NCBI GenBank assembly: GCA_035529435.1
Contig: DATKWS010000038.1
Location: 1-46,056, forward strand
Source: DATKWS01 sp035529435
GTDB taxonomy: Bacteria; Krumholzibacteriota; Krumholzibacteriia; Krumholzibacteriales; Krumholzibacteriaceae
Direction: 5' to 3'
DNA length: 46,056 bases
Shown in pieces: positions 7,935 to 17,565 of this stretch. The notes below the pieces were generated by a model that worked only from the letters and a program-made list of their open reading frames with translations, had not been told where the DNA came from and did no database searches. A program made the position numbers and the translations under genes. Position 1 is the stretch's first letter. Every line of letters begins with the position of its first letter.

Positions 7935-9164
7935 TTAAGACCAACTTGCCACTGATTTCAATTTTTCTGCAATCGATTTCAATCGACCCAGCATGCCGGC
8001 TTCCCGCCCGCTGTCGCGCGGGAGCGAATCCCGTTCGTGGATGAGCAGGCCGATCACGGTGCTGAAGCTTGGATCGCTTACGATCTCGGCGAGCCCCTCG
8101 AGATTCGACGGGCGGCCGCATCGCACGGGGAGATCGAAAACCTGCTCGGCAACCCCCGTCAACCCGCGGACCTGGGACGCCCCGCCCGTCAGGACGACGC
8201 CGCCGCCGAGCACCGGTATCTGCCGATCGGTGGATACCGCCTCTTTGACCATCGTGAAGAGCTCCTCACATCGCGGCTCTATGACCGCCGCGATCATCTG
8301 TGCCCGTATCTTTCCACTCCCCCGGTTCTCGATTCCGGGCAGGACGACCTCCTCGTCCTCCCCCGCCATCGATGCGAGCGCGATACCGTGCGAGCGCTTC
8401 AGCTCCTCGGCCGCCGGGAACGGTAGCCTGAGCCCGATCGCGAGATCGTTCGTGATGTTGATGCCGCCCGCGGGGATCACGCCGCTGCTCCGGACGCAGC
8501 CGCCGTGGTACAGCATGTAGGACGTCACGCCCCCGCCGACGTCGATCACGAGACATCCATTCTCCCGTTCGTCGGCGGTACAGACGGCAAGGGCCGAAGC
8601 GATCGGCTCGAATACGAGGTTAACGATCACGAGACCGGCCTTACGCAGGACCTTGCTGAAGTTTTCGAGCGGCATGGCGAGGCCGGTGACGATATGCATT
8701 TCAGCGCCGAGGCGGGTGGCGGCCATGCCGATCGGATCCCTGATGCCGCCGTGCGTATCAACGATGTAATCCTGCCCCACCGCTTGGATGACCTCCCGGT
8801 CGGCGGGGAGCGTCACATTCTGGGAGATCGCGGTCACACGCTCCACGTCCCCCTCCATGATCTCGTGCGTTCCGGGTGACAACGCGACGACTCCCCGGCT
8901 GTTGAAGCTTTTTATGTCGGGACTCGAGAGGCTCGCGCACACGCCCTGGATCTCGACACCGGCCATCTTTTCGGCCTCGCGGGTCGCCCGGCTCACGCAT
9001 GCGGCGGCCTCCTCGATATTGACCACCACTCCCTTCTTCATTCCCTCCGATTCGCTCGATCCCACACCGACGATCTTGATCGCACCCGCCCGGCCGACCT
9101 CACCGATCACCACCGACACCATCGTCGTCCCCGCATCCAATCCGACGACAAACTCAGAATCCAT
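7935..9164 (-). CDS. ftsA: Cell division protein FtsA
   Basis: An actin-like ATPase of 409 residues that tethers FtsZ to the membrane. Phosphate-binding loops are visible as GLDAGTTMVSVVIGE near the start and VIDVGGGVTSYML in the middle, and the adenosine motif as GGGVVLTGGASQVRGL. The last residues, LGRLKSIAEKLKSVASW, form an amphipathic helix, the membrane-targeting sequence. I chose the ATG at 9164, 10 nt after GGAGGTGA; a GTG at 9173 lies too close to that site. It stands 30 nt after ftsQ and 18 nt before ftsZ. Confidence 0.97.
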   Translation of the reverse strand: MDSEFVVGLDAGTTMVSVVIGEVGRAGAIKIVGVGSSESEGMKKGVVVNIEEAAACVSRATREAEKMAGVEIQGVCASLSSPDIKSFNSRGVVALSPGTHEIMEGDVERVTAISQNVTLPADREVIQAVGQDYIVDTHGGIRDPIGMAATRLGAEMHIVTGLAMPLENFSKVLRKAGLVIVNLVFEPIASALAVCTADERENGCLVIDVGGGVTSYMLYHGGCVRSSGVIPAGGINITNDLAIGLRLPFPAAEELKRSHGIALASMAGEDEEVVLPGIENRGSGKIRAQMIAAVIEPRCEELFTMVKEAVSTDRQIPVLGGGVVLTGGASQVRGLTGVAEQVFDLPVRCGRPSNLEGLAEIVSDPSFSTVIGLLIHERDSLPRDSGREAGMLGRLKSIAEKLKSVASWS

Positions 9165-9194
9165 ATGCGTCACTTCACCTCCACATCGCCAGGC

Positions 9195-9962
9195 TCACCG
9201 GACCACAACCTGCCGCTCGAAGCGGAGATCAATCATGTCCGGAAATCGCTCCTGCTCATCAAGAACGGCATACACCGCCCGCAGTTTACGAATCTTTTCC
9301 CGGTACTCCCCCCGCCCCACCCGCACCGTCGAACCGGTGCCCATGAGGATCACTATCATCTCATCACGCTCGAAATGGATCTCCGACAGCTGCTCGGCGG
9401 GGGAAAATCCGAACGAGTGCAGGAGCTGCAGTACCTGCAGCGCCTCGTGGATCTTTCGCGTATCCTCCTCGTCGAGGACCTCGCCGTGCCCGATGCCGGT
9501 AATCACCGGAAGGTCGATCTCGGCGGAGCCGGACCCCCGTGGCATGATCACACCCTCGGAATCCACTTCGAGGAGTGCTCCGCCCGGATTTCGGTCCGCA
9601 GCGACGAGCGCTACCGGCTCCCGGCTCCTGAGGTAACAATCGAGCCGGTGAAACAAGCGCCGCCGGAAGGTGACATCCCTCACCGCGGGAAAGTGCATCA
9701 AATCCCGCCGGACACCTTCGAGGGACGCCATGAACATGTTCTTTCCGACAAGACCGGCGGTCACCGTCCTCAGCGAGTCCATCGGGAGACCCGCGCTTCC
9801 GAGCACCTTCACCTCCTTGAGCGCGAAACTATCGGTCATGAAGATTACGTACAGCCCCGCGGCGACGAGGAGCACGGCGACGACCGGTATCGCCCAGTGG
9901 CCGCGCCGGGAACGTCTCCGTCCCGTTCTCGTCACCATCGCCCGTGTGTTTTCCCGATGCAT
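9195..9962 (-). CDS. ftsQ: Cell division protein FtsQ (POTRA domain)
   Basis: A 255-residue bitopic divisome protein. It has a basic cytoplasmic N-terminus (TRTGRRRSRRG), one membrane helix (WAIPVVAVLLVAAGLYVIF, about 25-43) and a periplasmic part. That part opens with a POTRA domain (LKEVKVLGSAGLPMDSLR onward, with NMFMASLEGVRRDL), followed by the FtsQ beta domain. In the family it links the FtsL/FtsB complex to other divisome parts. The ATG at 9962 overlaps the murC stop by one base (TGATG); a second Met eight codons later is an alternative. Sequence conservation is low, so part of the call rests on its position between murC and ftsA. Confidence 0.92.
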   Translation of the reverse strand: MHRENTRAMVTRTGRRRSRRGHWAIPVVAVLLVAAGLYVIFMTDSFALKEVKVLGSAGLPMDSLRTVTAGLVGKNMFMASLEGVRRDLMHFPAVRDVTFRRRLFHRLDCYLRSREPVALVAADRNPGGALLEVDSEGVIMPRGSGSAEIDLPVITGIGHGEVLDEEDTRKIHEALQVLQLLHSFGFSPAEQLSEIHFERDEMIVILMGTGSTVRVGRGEYREKIRKLRAVYAVLDEQERFPDMIDLRFERQVVVR

Positions 9963-11341
9963 CACGTGCCGTCCTGTCCTTTCCCCTCGAGAAGTTCCTC
10001 TCCCAGTTTCCAGATGTCTCCCGCACCGAGCGTCAGAACCAGATCGCCCGGCCGTATGCCCTCCCGCACGGCGCGGCGCAACGCGTCCCGGTCGGCCAGG
10101 TAACTTACCGTGCAATGCCCCCCCCTGCGGGCGGCCCGGTATACGAGCTCGCCGGTGATGCCGGGGATAGGGCGCTCGCCGGCGGCATAGATATCCGTTA
10201 TGAATACCTCATCCGCTTCCTTGAAGCAGTCCTCGAACAATTCATGTACATCGCGTGTCCGCGTATAGCGGTGCGGCTGGAAGACGACGACGAGACGGCG
10301 TTCAAAGGCCTCGCGCGCCGCCCGGATGACCGCCCGGATCTCCGTCGGGTGATGTCCGTAATCGTCGACGAACAGTACGCCGTCCCTCTCCCCCTTTATC
10401 TCGAAGCGGCGGGCGACTCCCTCGAAGGCGGCGAACGCCCGCCCAACGGCATCGAAGGGGATACCGAGCTCCTCGGCCAGGGCGCATACACCCAGTGCAT
10501 TCGAAACGTTGTGCGTGCCCGGGATATTGAGATAGAGCTCCCCGCGTCGCTCCCCGCGCACCTCCAGGACAAACGAGGATCCGCCGCGGCGCACGGCGAC
10601 CTCCATGCCCCGGACCTCCGCCTCGGGGCCGAATCCGTACTTCACTATCCGGCGGTCTATCCTCGGTATGATCGTCTGCAGGTGCGGTTCGTCGGAGCAG
10701 CATATCACCGCACCGTGGAACGGGACCTGCCGGGCGAAGCGCACGAAGCTGTCGTATATATTCTCAAGCCCCCCGTAGAAATCGAGATGCTCGGCATCGA
10801 CGTTGGTGATCAACGCATAGACCGGGGTGAGATGCACGAAATTGCCGTCGCTCTCATCGGCCTCGACCACGATGTAGGCTCCCTCCCCGAGGCGCGCGTT
10901 TGTCTTGATGCTCTTGACCCTTCCGCCAACGACGATGGTCGGATCGTATCCCGCCTCGTCGAGGACCGCCGCGGCCAGGGAGGTGGTGGTGGTTTTACCA
11001 TGTGCACCGGCGATGGCGATACCGGTACGCACGCGCATCAGCTCCGCGAGCATCTTCGTGCGCGGCATGACCGGTATACCGAGACGGCGCGCGGCGGTCA
11101 CCTCGGGATTGCTCTGATCGATCGCGGAGGAGACCACGACAACGTCGCTCCCCGTGATATGCGCGGCGTCATGTCCCTTCCAAACGGAGGCGCCGAGAGA
11201 GGAGAGCCGGTCGGTGATCGCGCTCCTTTCGATATCGGAGCCGCTGACGGTGAAACCGAGGGTGAGAAGCACCTCCGCGATTCCGCTCATTCCGATTCCC
11301 CCGATACCGACGAAATGCACGTGTTTCTTTTTTTCCGGCAC
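9962..11341 (-). CDS. murC: UDP-N-acetylmuramate--L-alanine ligase MurC
   Basis: A 459-residue cytoplasmic Mur ligase that adds L-Ala to UDP-MurNAc using ATP. The N-terminal Rossmann domain carries HFVGIGGIGMSGIAEVL, the MurC hallmark. The central ATP-binding loop is GAHGKTTTTS. The segments EADESDG and TNVDAEHLDFYG are typical, and the C-terminal domain has DDYGHHPTEI and FQPHRYTRT. The start is GTG at 11341 with GGAGG 10 nt upstream; the frame stays open further up but runs into murG. It begins 4 nt after murG and ends overlapping ftsQ. No murB or ddl follows. Confidence 0.97.
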   Translation of the reverse strand: MPEKKKHVHFVGIGGIGMSGIAEVLLTLGFTVSGSDIERSAITDRLSSLGASVWKGHDAAHITGSDVVVVSSAIDQSNPEVTAARRLGIPVMPRTKMLAELMRVRTGIAIAGAHGKTTTTSLAAAVLDEAGYDPTIVVGGRVKSIKTNARLGEGAYIVVEADESDGNFVHLTPVYALITNVDAEHLDFYGGLENIYDSFVRFARQVPFHGAVICCSDEPHLQTIIPRIDRRIVKYGFGPEAEVRGMEVAVRRGGSSFVLEVRGERRGELYLNIPGTHNVSNALGVCALAEELGIPFDAVGRAFAAFEGVARRFEIKGERDGVLFVDDYGHHPTEIRAVIRAAREAFERRLVVVFQPHRYTRTRDVHELFEDCFKEADEVFITDIYAAGERPIPGITGELVYRAARRGGHCTVSYLADRDALRRAVREGIRPGDLVLTLGAGDIWKLGEELLEGKGQDGT

Positions 11342-11345
11342 GGTC

Positions 11346-12488
11346 TCAACACCTCCCTCCGTGATCTTCCCGGGCACCGGCGCGGTCCACCGGCACACCA
11401 AGGAGCGCGCAGATATCACCGGCGATCCGCCCGGCCGCATCGCGGCGGGCGACGGTGGACAGCGCCTCCCTCATCAGCGGCAGGCGCTGCGGATCATCCA
11501 GCACGGCGGAGAATGCGGTATCGAGCGTCTCACCGCTCAGCTCGTCATCCCTGATCATGACAGCGCCACCGGCCTCGACGAGGACTCCGGCATTTAAGAC
11601 CTGGTGATCGTCGGCGGCGTGGGGATACGGTACCAGGATGGAGGGGAGCCCGACGGCGGAGAGCTCCGAGACACTCAGCGCGCCCGCCCGTGCCAGTGCC
11701 ACATCAGCGGCACGGTAGGCCACGTGTATGTTTGATATGTATTGCGACACGAATACACGCCCCCCGGCACCCCGGAGGCGATCCCGCACCCAACCGTAAT
11801 CGCGCCGGCCCGTTTGCATGATCCCCTCCACCGTGGGGCGCCGTAGAAAGAAATCGACCGCGGCGTGATTCAGCGAGTGTGAACCCTGACTGCCGCCGAA
11901 CACGAGGAGCACGGGACCATGCCCGCCGAGCCCGAACGCCTCCCGCGGATCTCCCTCGACATCGCTCAGTATCGATCTTCTCAGCGGATTGCCCGTCACG
12001 ACGAGACCGGGGTGATCGCCGAAGGTCCGAGCGGCCCGTTCGAAACCGAGATAGATCCTCGCGGCGCGGGATGCGAGCATCCTGTTGGTCATGCCCGGCA
12101 CGGAATTCTGTTCCTGCAGGACGATCGTTTTCCTCAGAAAAGACGCGGCGAGTACCACCGCCGCGCTGGCGTACCCCCCCGCACCGAAGACGAGATCGGG
12201 CCGGAATGCAGCCACGATCCAGAGCGCCTGTAAGACGCCCACCGCGATACCGGCAAGGGTGAGCACCTTGTGCACGACACCCCGACCGCGGAATCCCCGA
12301 GCGTGGATAAAACGCACCTGGTACGACGCTTCGGGAACAACCGTCGCCTCCAGGCCGGTCCTCGTGCCGATAAAGAGCGCCTCGAAATCGCCGATCAACT
12401 CACGGAGCGCATCGGATACGGCCAGCGCCGGATAGACGTGCCCCCCCGTTCCACCACCCGCAAAGACAATCTTGATCGGACGTTTCAT
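11346..12488 (-). CDS. murG: MurG, lipid II-forming GlcNAc transferase
   Basis: A 380-residue GT28 enzyme. It transfers GlcNAc from UDP-GlcNAc to lipid I on the inner face of the membrane, giving lipid II. The N-terminal motif is FAGGGTGGHVYPALAVSDAL (9-28), and the second glycine loop is LVFGGSQGSHSLN. The UDP-GlcNAc-binding part includes RAGALSVSELSAVGLPSILVPYP and ADDHQ. The ATG at 12488 overlaps the ftsW stop (ATGA), so translation is coupled. The length is typical of MurG. Confidence 0.97.
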   Translation of the reverse strand: MKRPIKIVFAGGGTGGHVYPALAVSDALRELIGDFEALFIGTRTGLEATVVPEASYQVRFIHARGFRGRGVVHKVLTLAGIAVGVLQALWIVAAFRPDLVFGAGGYASAAVVLAASFLRKTIVLQEQNSVPGMTNRMLASRAARIYLGFERAARTFGDHPGLVVTGNPLRRSILSDVEGDPREAFGLGGHGPVLLVFGGSQGSHSLNHAAVDFFLRRPTVEGIMQTGRRDYGWVRDRLRGAGGRVFVSQYISNIHVAYRAADVALARAGALSVSELSAVGLPSILVPYPHAADDHQVLNAGVLVEAGGAVMIRDDELSGETLDTAFSAVLDDPQRLPLMREALSTVARRDAAGRIAGDICALLGVPVDRAGAREDHGGRC

Positions 12489-13675
12489 CGTGTCACTCTC
12501 TTGTTGGCCTGCACGCGCCGGGCGTACACACGCCTCACCGCCCGCCGCGGCCTGGGCGCGGGAGCGAACGGATGGGCGCTGGCCCTGCCTTCGGCCGAGA
12601 TATTCAGTAGAATGCCGATCGACGCCATGGCGGTGAGCAGACTCGAGCCGCCGTAACTCATGAACGGCAGCGGTAACCCGGCCGTTGGAACGATCCCCAG
12701 CGTCATCGCCATGTTGATGAGCGCGGCAGCGGTGATCGATATACCGATCCCCAGCGCGAGGAGGTAACCGAACGAACTCGGGGCGCGCACCGCCGCGCGC
12801 ACCGCCCTCGCGAAGATGAACACGAAGAGCGCGAGGACGAGCATCGTGCCGATAATCCCGAACTCCTCGCCCACTATCGAGTATATGAAATCGGTATGCG
12901 CGTCGGGGAGGAAGTTGTACTTTTGATGCCCCCTGCCCGGACCGCAACCGGTGATGAATCCTGAACCGAATGCGATCAGCGACTGGTCGACGTGCCAGTT
13001 TATTCCCTGGAGATCGTGCGCTCTGTCACGGAACGCCTCGATGCGATCCTGGACTTGCGCGCACCTGCTCATCACGACGTACGCCACGCCCGCGATGCCG
13101 GTGCCGAACGAGACGAGATGAACGAGTCTGCACCCCCCGATGAAGAGCATCGCAATCGCGATCATCACGAGCAGGAGCGCATTGCTGAAATTGGGTTGCA
13201 GCGCGACCAGAACCGCCATTAACGCCACAACGCCGACGAGGGGCAGGAATCCGCGCCGGAAGTCGGTGATGCGTCTGTTCGTGTCGGCGATCCGGGTCGC
13301 GAAGAAGACAACCAGCGCGAACTTTGCGATCTCGACGGGCTGCACCATGCAATTCACCAGAGGGAGCGAGAGCCACCGGCACGATCCGCGCACCCGCACT
13401 CCCCACGGAAAGAGCGCCACGAGGAGGACAAAGGAACCCACCAGAATCCAGAGCGAGAACCTGCGGTACACGCCGAACGGAATTCGCATGAACACGATCA
13501 ACAGGCAGATGCCGAGCGCCACCCGGATCGCATGGTTCTGCAGGAAGAAAAACGGCGAGCTGAACCGTTCCTGGGCGATCGAAAGGCTCGCCGACATAAC
13601 CATGATGAGCCCGAGCGCCACGAGAAAGATCGTCACGCAGAGCAGGTGCCGATCGTATGTTTGCTTCTCGTTCAC
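12485..13675 (-). CDS. ftsW: FtsW, SEDS peptidoglycan glycosyltransferase
   Basis: A 396-residue polytopic SEDS protein that polymerises glycan strands at the septum together with its partner FtsI. Family marks are RGSCRWLSLPLVNCMVQPVE (extracellular loop 1 and the QP-x-E motif), HTDFIYSIVGEEFG, and PLPFMSYGGSSLL near the C-terminus. About ten hydrophobic helices are visible. The tail after the last helix is rich in Arg and Ala. The GTG at 13675 overlaps the murD stop as GTGA and has GGGGAG 8 nt upstream. The position between murD and murG is canonical. Confidence 0.96.
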   Translation of the reverse strand: MNEKQTYDRHLLCVTIFLVALGLIMVMSASLSIAQERFSSPFFFLQNHAIRVALGICLLIVFMRIPFGVYRRFSLWILVGSFVLLVALFPWGVRVRGSCRWLSLPLVNCMVQPVEIAKFALVVFFATRIADTNRRITDFRRGFLPLVGVVALMAVLVALQPNFSNALLLVMIAIAMLFIGGCRLVHLVSFGTGIAGVAYVVMSRCAQVQDRIEAFRDRAHDLQGINWHVDQSLIAFGSGFITGCGPGRGHQKYNFLPDAHTDFIYSIVGEEFGIIGTMLVLALFVFIFARAVRAAVRAPSSFGYLLALGIGISITAAALINMAMTLGIVPTAGLPLPFMSYGGSSLLTAMASIGILLNISAEGRASAHPFAPAPRPRRAVRRVYARRVQANKRVTR

Positions 13676-15030
13676 CGTACACGCTCCCCGAGACGCAGCA
13701 CGCATTCCCTGAACACCTCGCCGCGGTGCTCGAAGTTATCGAACATGTCAAAGCTCGCGCACGCCGGCGACAGGACCACCAGTTGCCCGGGACGGGCCAT
13801 GCCGTACGCCGCTTCGACGGCATCCTCCATCGACCCGGCCCGTACCACGGGTACGCGGGGGACGAGGGGAACGAGGGCCTCTTCGATCAACGGGGCCGCT
13901 TCGCCGATCACGACGACGGCGCGGACATTCCCCAGTACCGGTGACAGCTTGGTGAAATCCCCGCCCTTGTCGTGCCCGCCCGCGATCAGGACCGCCTCGC
14001 GGTCGAGACCCGCGAGGCTCATGACCGTGGCCTCCACATTGGTCGCCTTTGAATCGTTGAAGAAGAAGACACCACCCACCCGCGCCACCTCCTCCATGCG
14101 GTGCGGAAGACCCCTGAACCGCGCGAGGGCGCCGCGGCATGCCCCGGCCGGAACGGCAAACGGCGTAAGGGCCGCGATCGCCGCCAGGGCGTTCTCGACG
14201 TTGTGCAGACCGATCGTGCCGAGTTCGGCACGGAGCATCACCGGCTCCCGTTCTCCATCCCGCAGCCGGACGATCCGGTCGGCATCGAGATACACACCGC
14301 CATCCACCGGCCGCCGGGAGGAGAAGGGCACGCGGGCTCCCGTAAATGACCCGGCGATCTCCGCGCAACGGCGATCCTCGGCATTGTAGAACAACGTATC
14401 CTCGCGCCCGCAGTTCTCGATGATCCTCATCTTGGCATGGTAGTAGTCCTGGACGGACCGGTACCGGTCGAGATGATCGGGCGTGAGATTGAGAAGGCCC
14501 GCCACCGTGGGGTGGAAACGCTGCACCGTTTCGAGCTGGAAGCTGCTCACCTCGAGCACGTAGAACCCATCGGGACCGAGATCACGGGCGACACCGCAGA
14601 GGGGAAGACCCACATTCCCGGCGACGACGACGGGCGCGCCGGATTCACGCAGTATCTCGCCGATCATCGTGACCGTCGTCGACTTCCCGTTCGTTCCGGT
14701 GACGGCGATCACCCGCCCCCGCACGAACCGCCAACCGAGCTCGAGCTCACTCGCCAGCGGAACCCCCCGTCGGACCACCTCGAGAAGGAACGGGTGATCG
14801 ATAGGGACGCCGGGGCTCACGATGACCTCGTCGCAGCCGTCGAGCAGGCACGGATCGAAGGGGCCGTGCTTCACCGTGAGGCCAACCACACCATCCGGGG
14901 CGGAGACGGCCGGACTTTCGTCCGCCGCAACCACCACGGCCCCCTCGTCACTGAGCAGCCGCACGGCCGCCGCCCCGCTTCGCGCGAGACCGAGCACCAG
15001 TACCTTCTTTCCCTCCAGTGATCTCTGCAA
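13672..15030 (-). CDS. murD: UDP-N-acetylmuramoyl-L-alanine--D-glutamate ligase MurD
   Basis: A Mur ligase of about 452 residues that adds D-Glu to UDP-MurNAc-L-Ala. The N-terminal Rossmann motif is KKVLVLGLARSGAAAVRLL, the ATP loop GTNGKSTTVTMIGEIL, and the central NLTPDHLDRY and FNDSKATNVEAT segments are MurD-specific. The start is uncertain. TTG at 15030 has GGGAAAGG 9 nt upstream and gives a typical length. Another TTG at 15072 would add 14 residues but has no ribosome site. No ATG is available. The stop overlaps the GTG of ftsW. Confidence 0.95.
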   Translation of the reverse strand: MQRSLEGKKVLVLGLARSGAAAVRLLSDEGAVVVAADESPAVSAPDGVVGLTVKHGPFDPCLLDGCDEVIVSPGVPIDHPFLLEVVRRGVPLASELELGWRFVRGRVIAVTGTNGKSTTVTMIGEILRESGAPVVVAGNVGLPLCGVARDLGPDGFYVLEVSSFQLETVQRFHPTVAGLLNLTPDHLDRYRSVQDYYHAKMRIIENCGREDTLFYNAEDRRCAEIAGSFTGARVPFSSRRPVDGGVYLDADRIVRLRDGEREPVMLRAELGTIGLHNVENALAAIAALTPFAVPAGACRGALARFRGLPHRMEEVARVGGVFFFNDSKATNVEATVMSLAGLDREAVLIAGGHDKGGDFTKLSPVLGNVRAVVVIGEAAPLIEEALVPLVPRVPVVRAGSMEDAVEAAYGMARPGQLVVLSPACASFDMFDNFEHRGEVFRECVLRLGERVR

Positions 15031-15081
15031 CCCCGTGAACCTTTCCCTCTGTGTTTCTTCGACTATTTGCAAAGCATATAA

Positions 15082-16167
15082 TTATTGCAATTTCAGAGTA
15101 CTGATGCTGAGCAGCGCGAGGAGCACCGCGACGATCCAGAACCTGACAACGATCCTGCTCTCCGGCCACCCCTTGAGCTCGAAATGGTGATGCAGCGGGG
15201 CCATCTTGAATACCCGCTTTCCCGTGAGGCGAAACGACGCCACCTGCACTATTACGGACATCGCCTCGGCAACGAAGATGCCGCCGATGATGACGAGGAG
15301 AAATTCCCTCTTGAGCAGGACGGCGACGGTGCCGAGCGCTCCGCCGAGGGCGAGGGAGCCGGTATCCCCCATGAAGATCTGCGCCGGGTGCGTATTGAAC
15401 CACAGGAATCCGAGCGCGGCGCCGACGACCGACATGCAGTAGATCGTGAGCTCCCCCCCGCCGTCGAGATAGAGGATGTTGAGATATTCGGCGAAGACCC
15501 GGTGCCCGCTCAGGTAGGCGAGGGTTGCGAACGCGAAAAAGCAGAAAGCGGCGACGCCGGAGGCCAGGCCGTCGAGGCCATCGGTGAGATTCACCGCGTT
15601 CGACGTACCGGCGACGACCATCATGACGAACGGTATGTAGAACACACCCCAGTCGATATAGAGATCCTTAAAAAACGGTACGGCGGTTCTCGTCATGCCT
15701 TCCTGCACGAGTGGATTGAAATAGAGAAATATACCGAGCACCGCACCGAAGCAGAGCTGTCCGAGCAACTTGTACCTGCCGACGAGCCCCTTGTCGCGCT
15801 TGCGGACCACGCAGAGATAATCGTCCCAGAAACCCAGCAGGCCGGTCCATACCGTCACGACGAGCACCAGCTGGATGTAGGGATTCCGGAGATTCGCCCA
15901 GAGCAGGGTCGGCACCACGGCGGCCGTTATGATGAGAAGGCCTCCCATGGTCGGCGTTCCCGCCTTCTGGTTGTGACTCGCCGGAGCTTCCTTCCGGATC
16001 CGCTGCCCTATCTGGAACCGTTTGAGCCAGCGGATCAGGTATGGACCGAGAACAAAGCAGATGACGAGGGCCGTCACGGTCGCGTAGGCCGCGCGGAACG
16101 TTATGTAACGGAAGACGTTGAACGCGAAGAAGTATTCCTTGAGCGGATAGAGCAGATGGTAGAGCAT
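15082..16167 (-). CDS. mraY: Phospho-MurNAc-pentapeptide transferase MraY
   Basis: A 361-residue, ten-helix membrane enzyme. It moves phospho-MurNAc-pentapeptide from UDP to undecaprenyl phosphate, making lipid I. Catalytic landmarks are the DD pair in FWDDYLCV, the nucleotide/Mg site NLTDGLDGLASG, and the HHHFELKGWPE loop near the C-terminus. KAGTPTMGG is also typical. The ATG at 16167 shares one base with the murF stop (TGATG). The length matches the family. Confidence 0.98.
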   Translation of the reverse strand: MLYHLLYPLKEYFFAFNVFRYITFRAAYATVTALVICFVLGPYLIRWLKRFQIGQRIRKEAPASHNQKAGTPTMGGLLIITAAVVPTLLWANLRNPYIQLVLVVTVWTGLLGFWDDYLCVVRKRDKGLVGRYKLLGQLCFGAVLGIFLYFNPLVQEGMTRTAVPFFKDLYIDWGVFYIPFVMMVVAGTSNAVNLTDGLDGLASGVAAFCFFAFATLAYLSGHRVFAEYLNILYLDGGGELTIYCMSVVGAALGFLWFNTHPAQIFMGDTGSLALGGALGTVAVLLKREFLLVIIGGIFVAEAMSVIVQVASFRLTGKRVFKMAPLHHHFELKGWPESRIVVRFWIVAVLLALLSISTLKLQ

Positions 16168-17555
16168 CAGTCCACCCTCCATTTCGTCTTCTCGCGCAGT
16201 TTTTCGATCGCCGCGATTACCCGCTCCATCTCCATGCCGCGCGATCCCTTGACCAGCACACCGTCGCCCTCCGCCAGAAAACCGTTGAGGTGGTGGGCCA
16301 GCGTATCGGCATCGATGAAGTGGCTGATAGTGGACGGCGCCTTGCGCTGCTCCGCGGCGGCGCGGTTCAGCTCGACCGTCTCGCTTCCCAGCGTGAAGAG
16401 ACCGTCCAATCCCGCCTTTCCGCAATAGATCCCCGCTTCACGGTGCAGCTCGCCGCTCAGCTCGCCGAGCTCGAGCATATCCCCCAGCACGAGGTAGCGC
16501 TTTCCGCCGATCGGCATCTCCATGAATGCATCCACCGCCGCCCGCAACGAGGCGGGATTGGCGTTGTACGAATCGTCCACAAAGGTGATGCCGTCGAGCA
16601 GGTAGAGAACTCCCCTCCCGTCGACCGCGCGGTGCCCCGCGATGGCGGAGGATATCGCTTCCGCCGGTATATCGAGCACGGAACCGACGGCGACCGCTGC
16701 GGCGGCGTTGAGAAGGTGGTGCCGCCCAAACAGCCGCGTCGCGGTTTCGATCGCTCCGATCTTGAAGCGGTATCCCGCCCCTTCGCTCTTCTCCGTGATG
16801 TGAATACGCAGGTCGGCGCCGTCGGCGAAACCGAAGGTCACAATAGCGGCACGCGTCCTTCCCCTGAGATATTCGAGAAATTCATCATCCGCAGGGAGTA
16901 TCGCCGTCCCGGCGTCCGGCAGCGCCTGGAGCAGCTCCGCCTTCGCGGCGGCGACCCCCTTCAGCGAGCCGAAGAATTCGAGATGCCCGGGGCCGATATT
17001 CGTTATAACGCCTATCCCCGGGCGGGCGATCCCGGCGAGCAGCTTGATCTCGTTCTTGTGATTCGCACCCATCTCCGCGACCAGTATCTCCTCATTCCCT
17101 TCCATACCCAGGAGCGTGAGGGGCAATCCGATATGGTTGTTCAGGTTTCCAGGGGTTGCGTGGACGGTGAACCGGGAAGAGACCACCGCCGCGATCAACT
17201 CCTTGGTTGCCGTCTTCCCCGTACTGCCCGTCACGGCGATAACGATCGGATCGACCAAATCCCGGTAGGCTGCGGCTATCGCCTGAAGACCCTCGAGGGG
17301 ATCGGGGACACCCAGTACGGGTATCCCGCCGGCCACCGCGTGCGCATCCTCAATCCGTTCGATCGAAACGAGCAGCGCCACGGCTCCCTGCTCCACCGCG
17401 GACCCCAGGAACTCGTGCCCGTCCCCATGCGTTCCGGGCAGCGCAACAAAGAGCGCCCCCGCGCAACCGGATCGCGTATCTATCGACACTCCCTCGATGA
17501 ATCCGTCGACCGGACCGTCATCGCGGAAACCCGCGCTCCGGAGCGCCTTGGCCAC
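16167..17555 (-). CDS. murF: UDP-MurNAc-tripeptide--D-Ala-D-Ala ligase MurF
   Basis: A 462-residue Mur ligase adding D-Ala-D-Ala to the tripeptide precursor. Its ATP loop is the MurF form GSTGKTATKEL. Further marks are TPGNLNNHIGLPLTLL, AEMGANHKNEI, NIGPGHLEFFGSL and DDSYNANPASLRAA. The only usable start is GTG at 17555, 10 nt after the murE stop. The nearest purine-rich ribosome site (AGGG) lies about 13 nt upstream, so initiation probably depends on coupling to murE. The last codon overlaps the mraY start. Confidence 0.96.
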   Translation of the reverse strand: MAKALRSAGFRDDGPVDGFIEGVSIDTRSGCAGALFVALPGTHGDGHEFLGSAVEQGAVALLVSIERIEDAHAVAGGIPVLGVPDPLEGLQAIAAAYRDLVDPIVIAVTGSTGKTATKELIAAVVSSRFTVHATPGNLNNHIGLPLTLLGMEGNEEILVAEMGANHKNEIKLLAGIARPGIGVITNIGPGHLEFFGSLKGVAAAKAELLQALPDAGTAILPADDEFLEYLRGRTRAAIVTFGFADGADLRIHITEKSEGAGYRFKIGAIETATRLFGRHHLLNAAAAVAVGSVLDIPAEAISSAIAGHRAVDGRGVLYLLDGITFVDDSYNANPASLRAAVDAFMEMPIGGKRYLVLGDMLELGELSGELHREAGIYCGKAGLDGLFTLGSETVELNRAAAEQRKAPSTISHFIDADTLAHHLNGFLAEGDGVLVKGSRGMEMERVIAAIEKLREKTKWRVD

Positions 17556-17565
17556 CCATGCGCGT

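Noticed and set aside
5631..7955. A long plus-strand open frame (about 774 codons) opposite the TPR and ftsZ genes
   Set aside because: It lies antisense to ftsZ and a clear TPR protein, has no family resemblance, and reflects third-position GC bias of the real genes.
9944..11554. A plus-strand open frame of 536 codons opposite murC
   Set aside because: Antisense to murC and the ends of ftsQ and murG, with no motif of its own.
15085..16428. A plus-strand open frame of 447 codons opposite mraY
   Set aside because: It is antisense to an unmistakable mraY, highly charged and without recognisable motifs.
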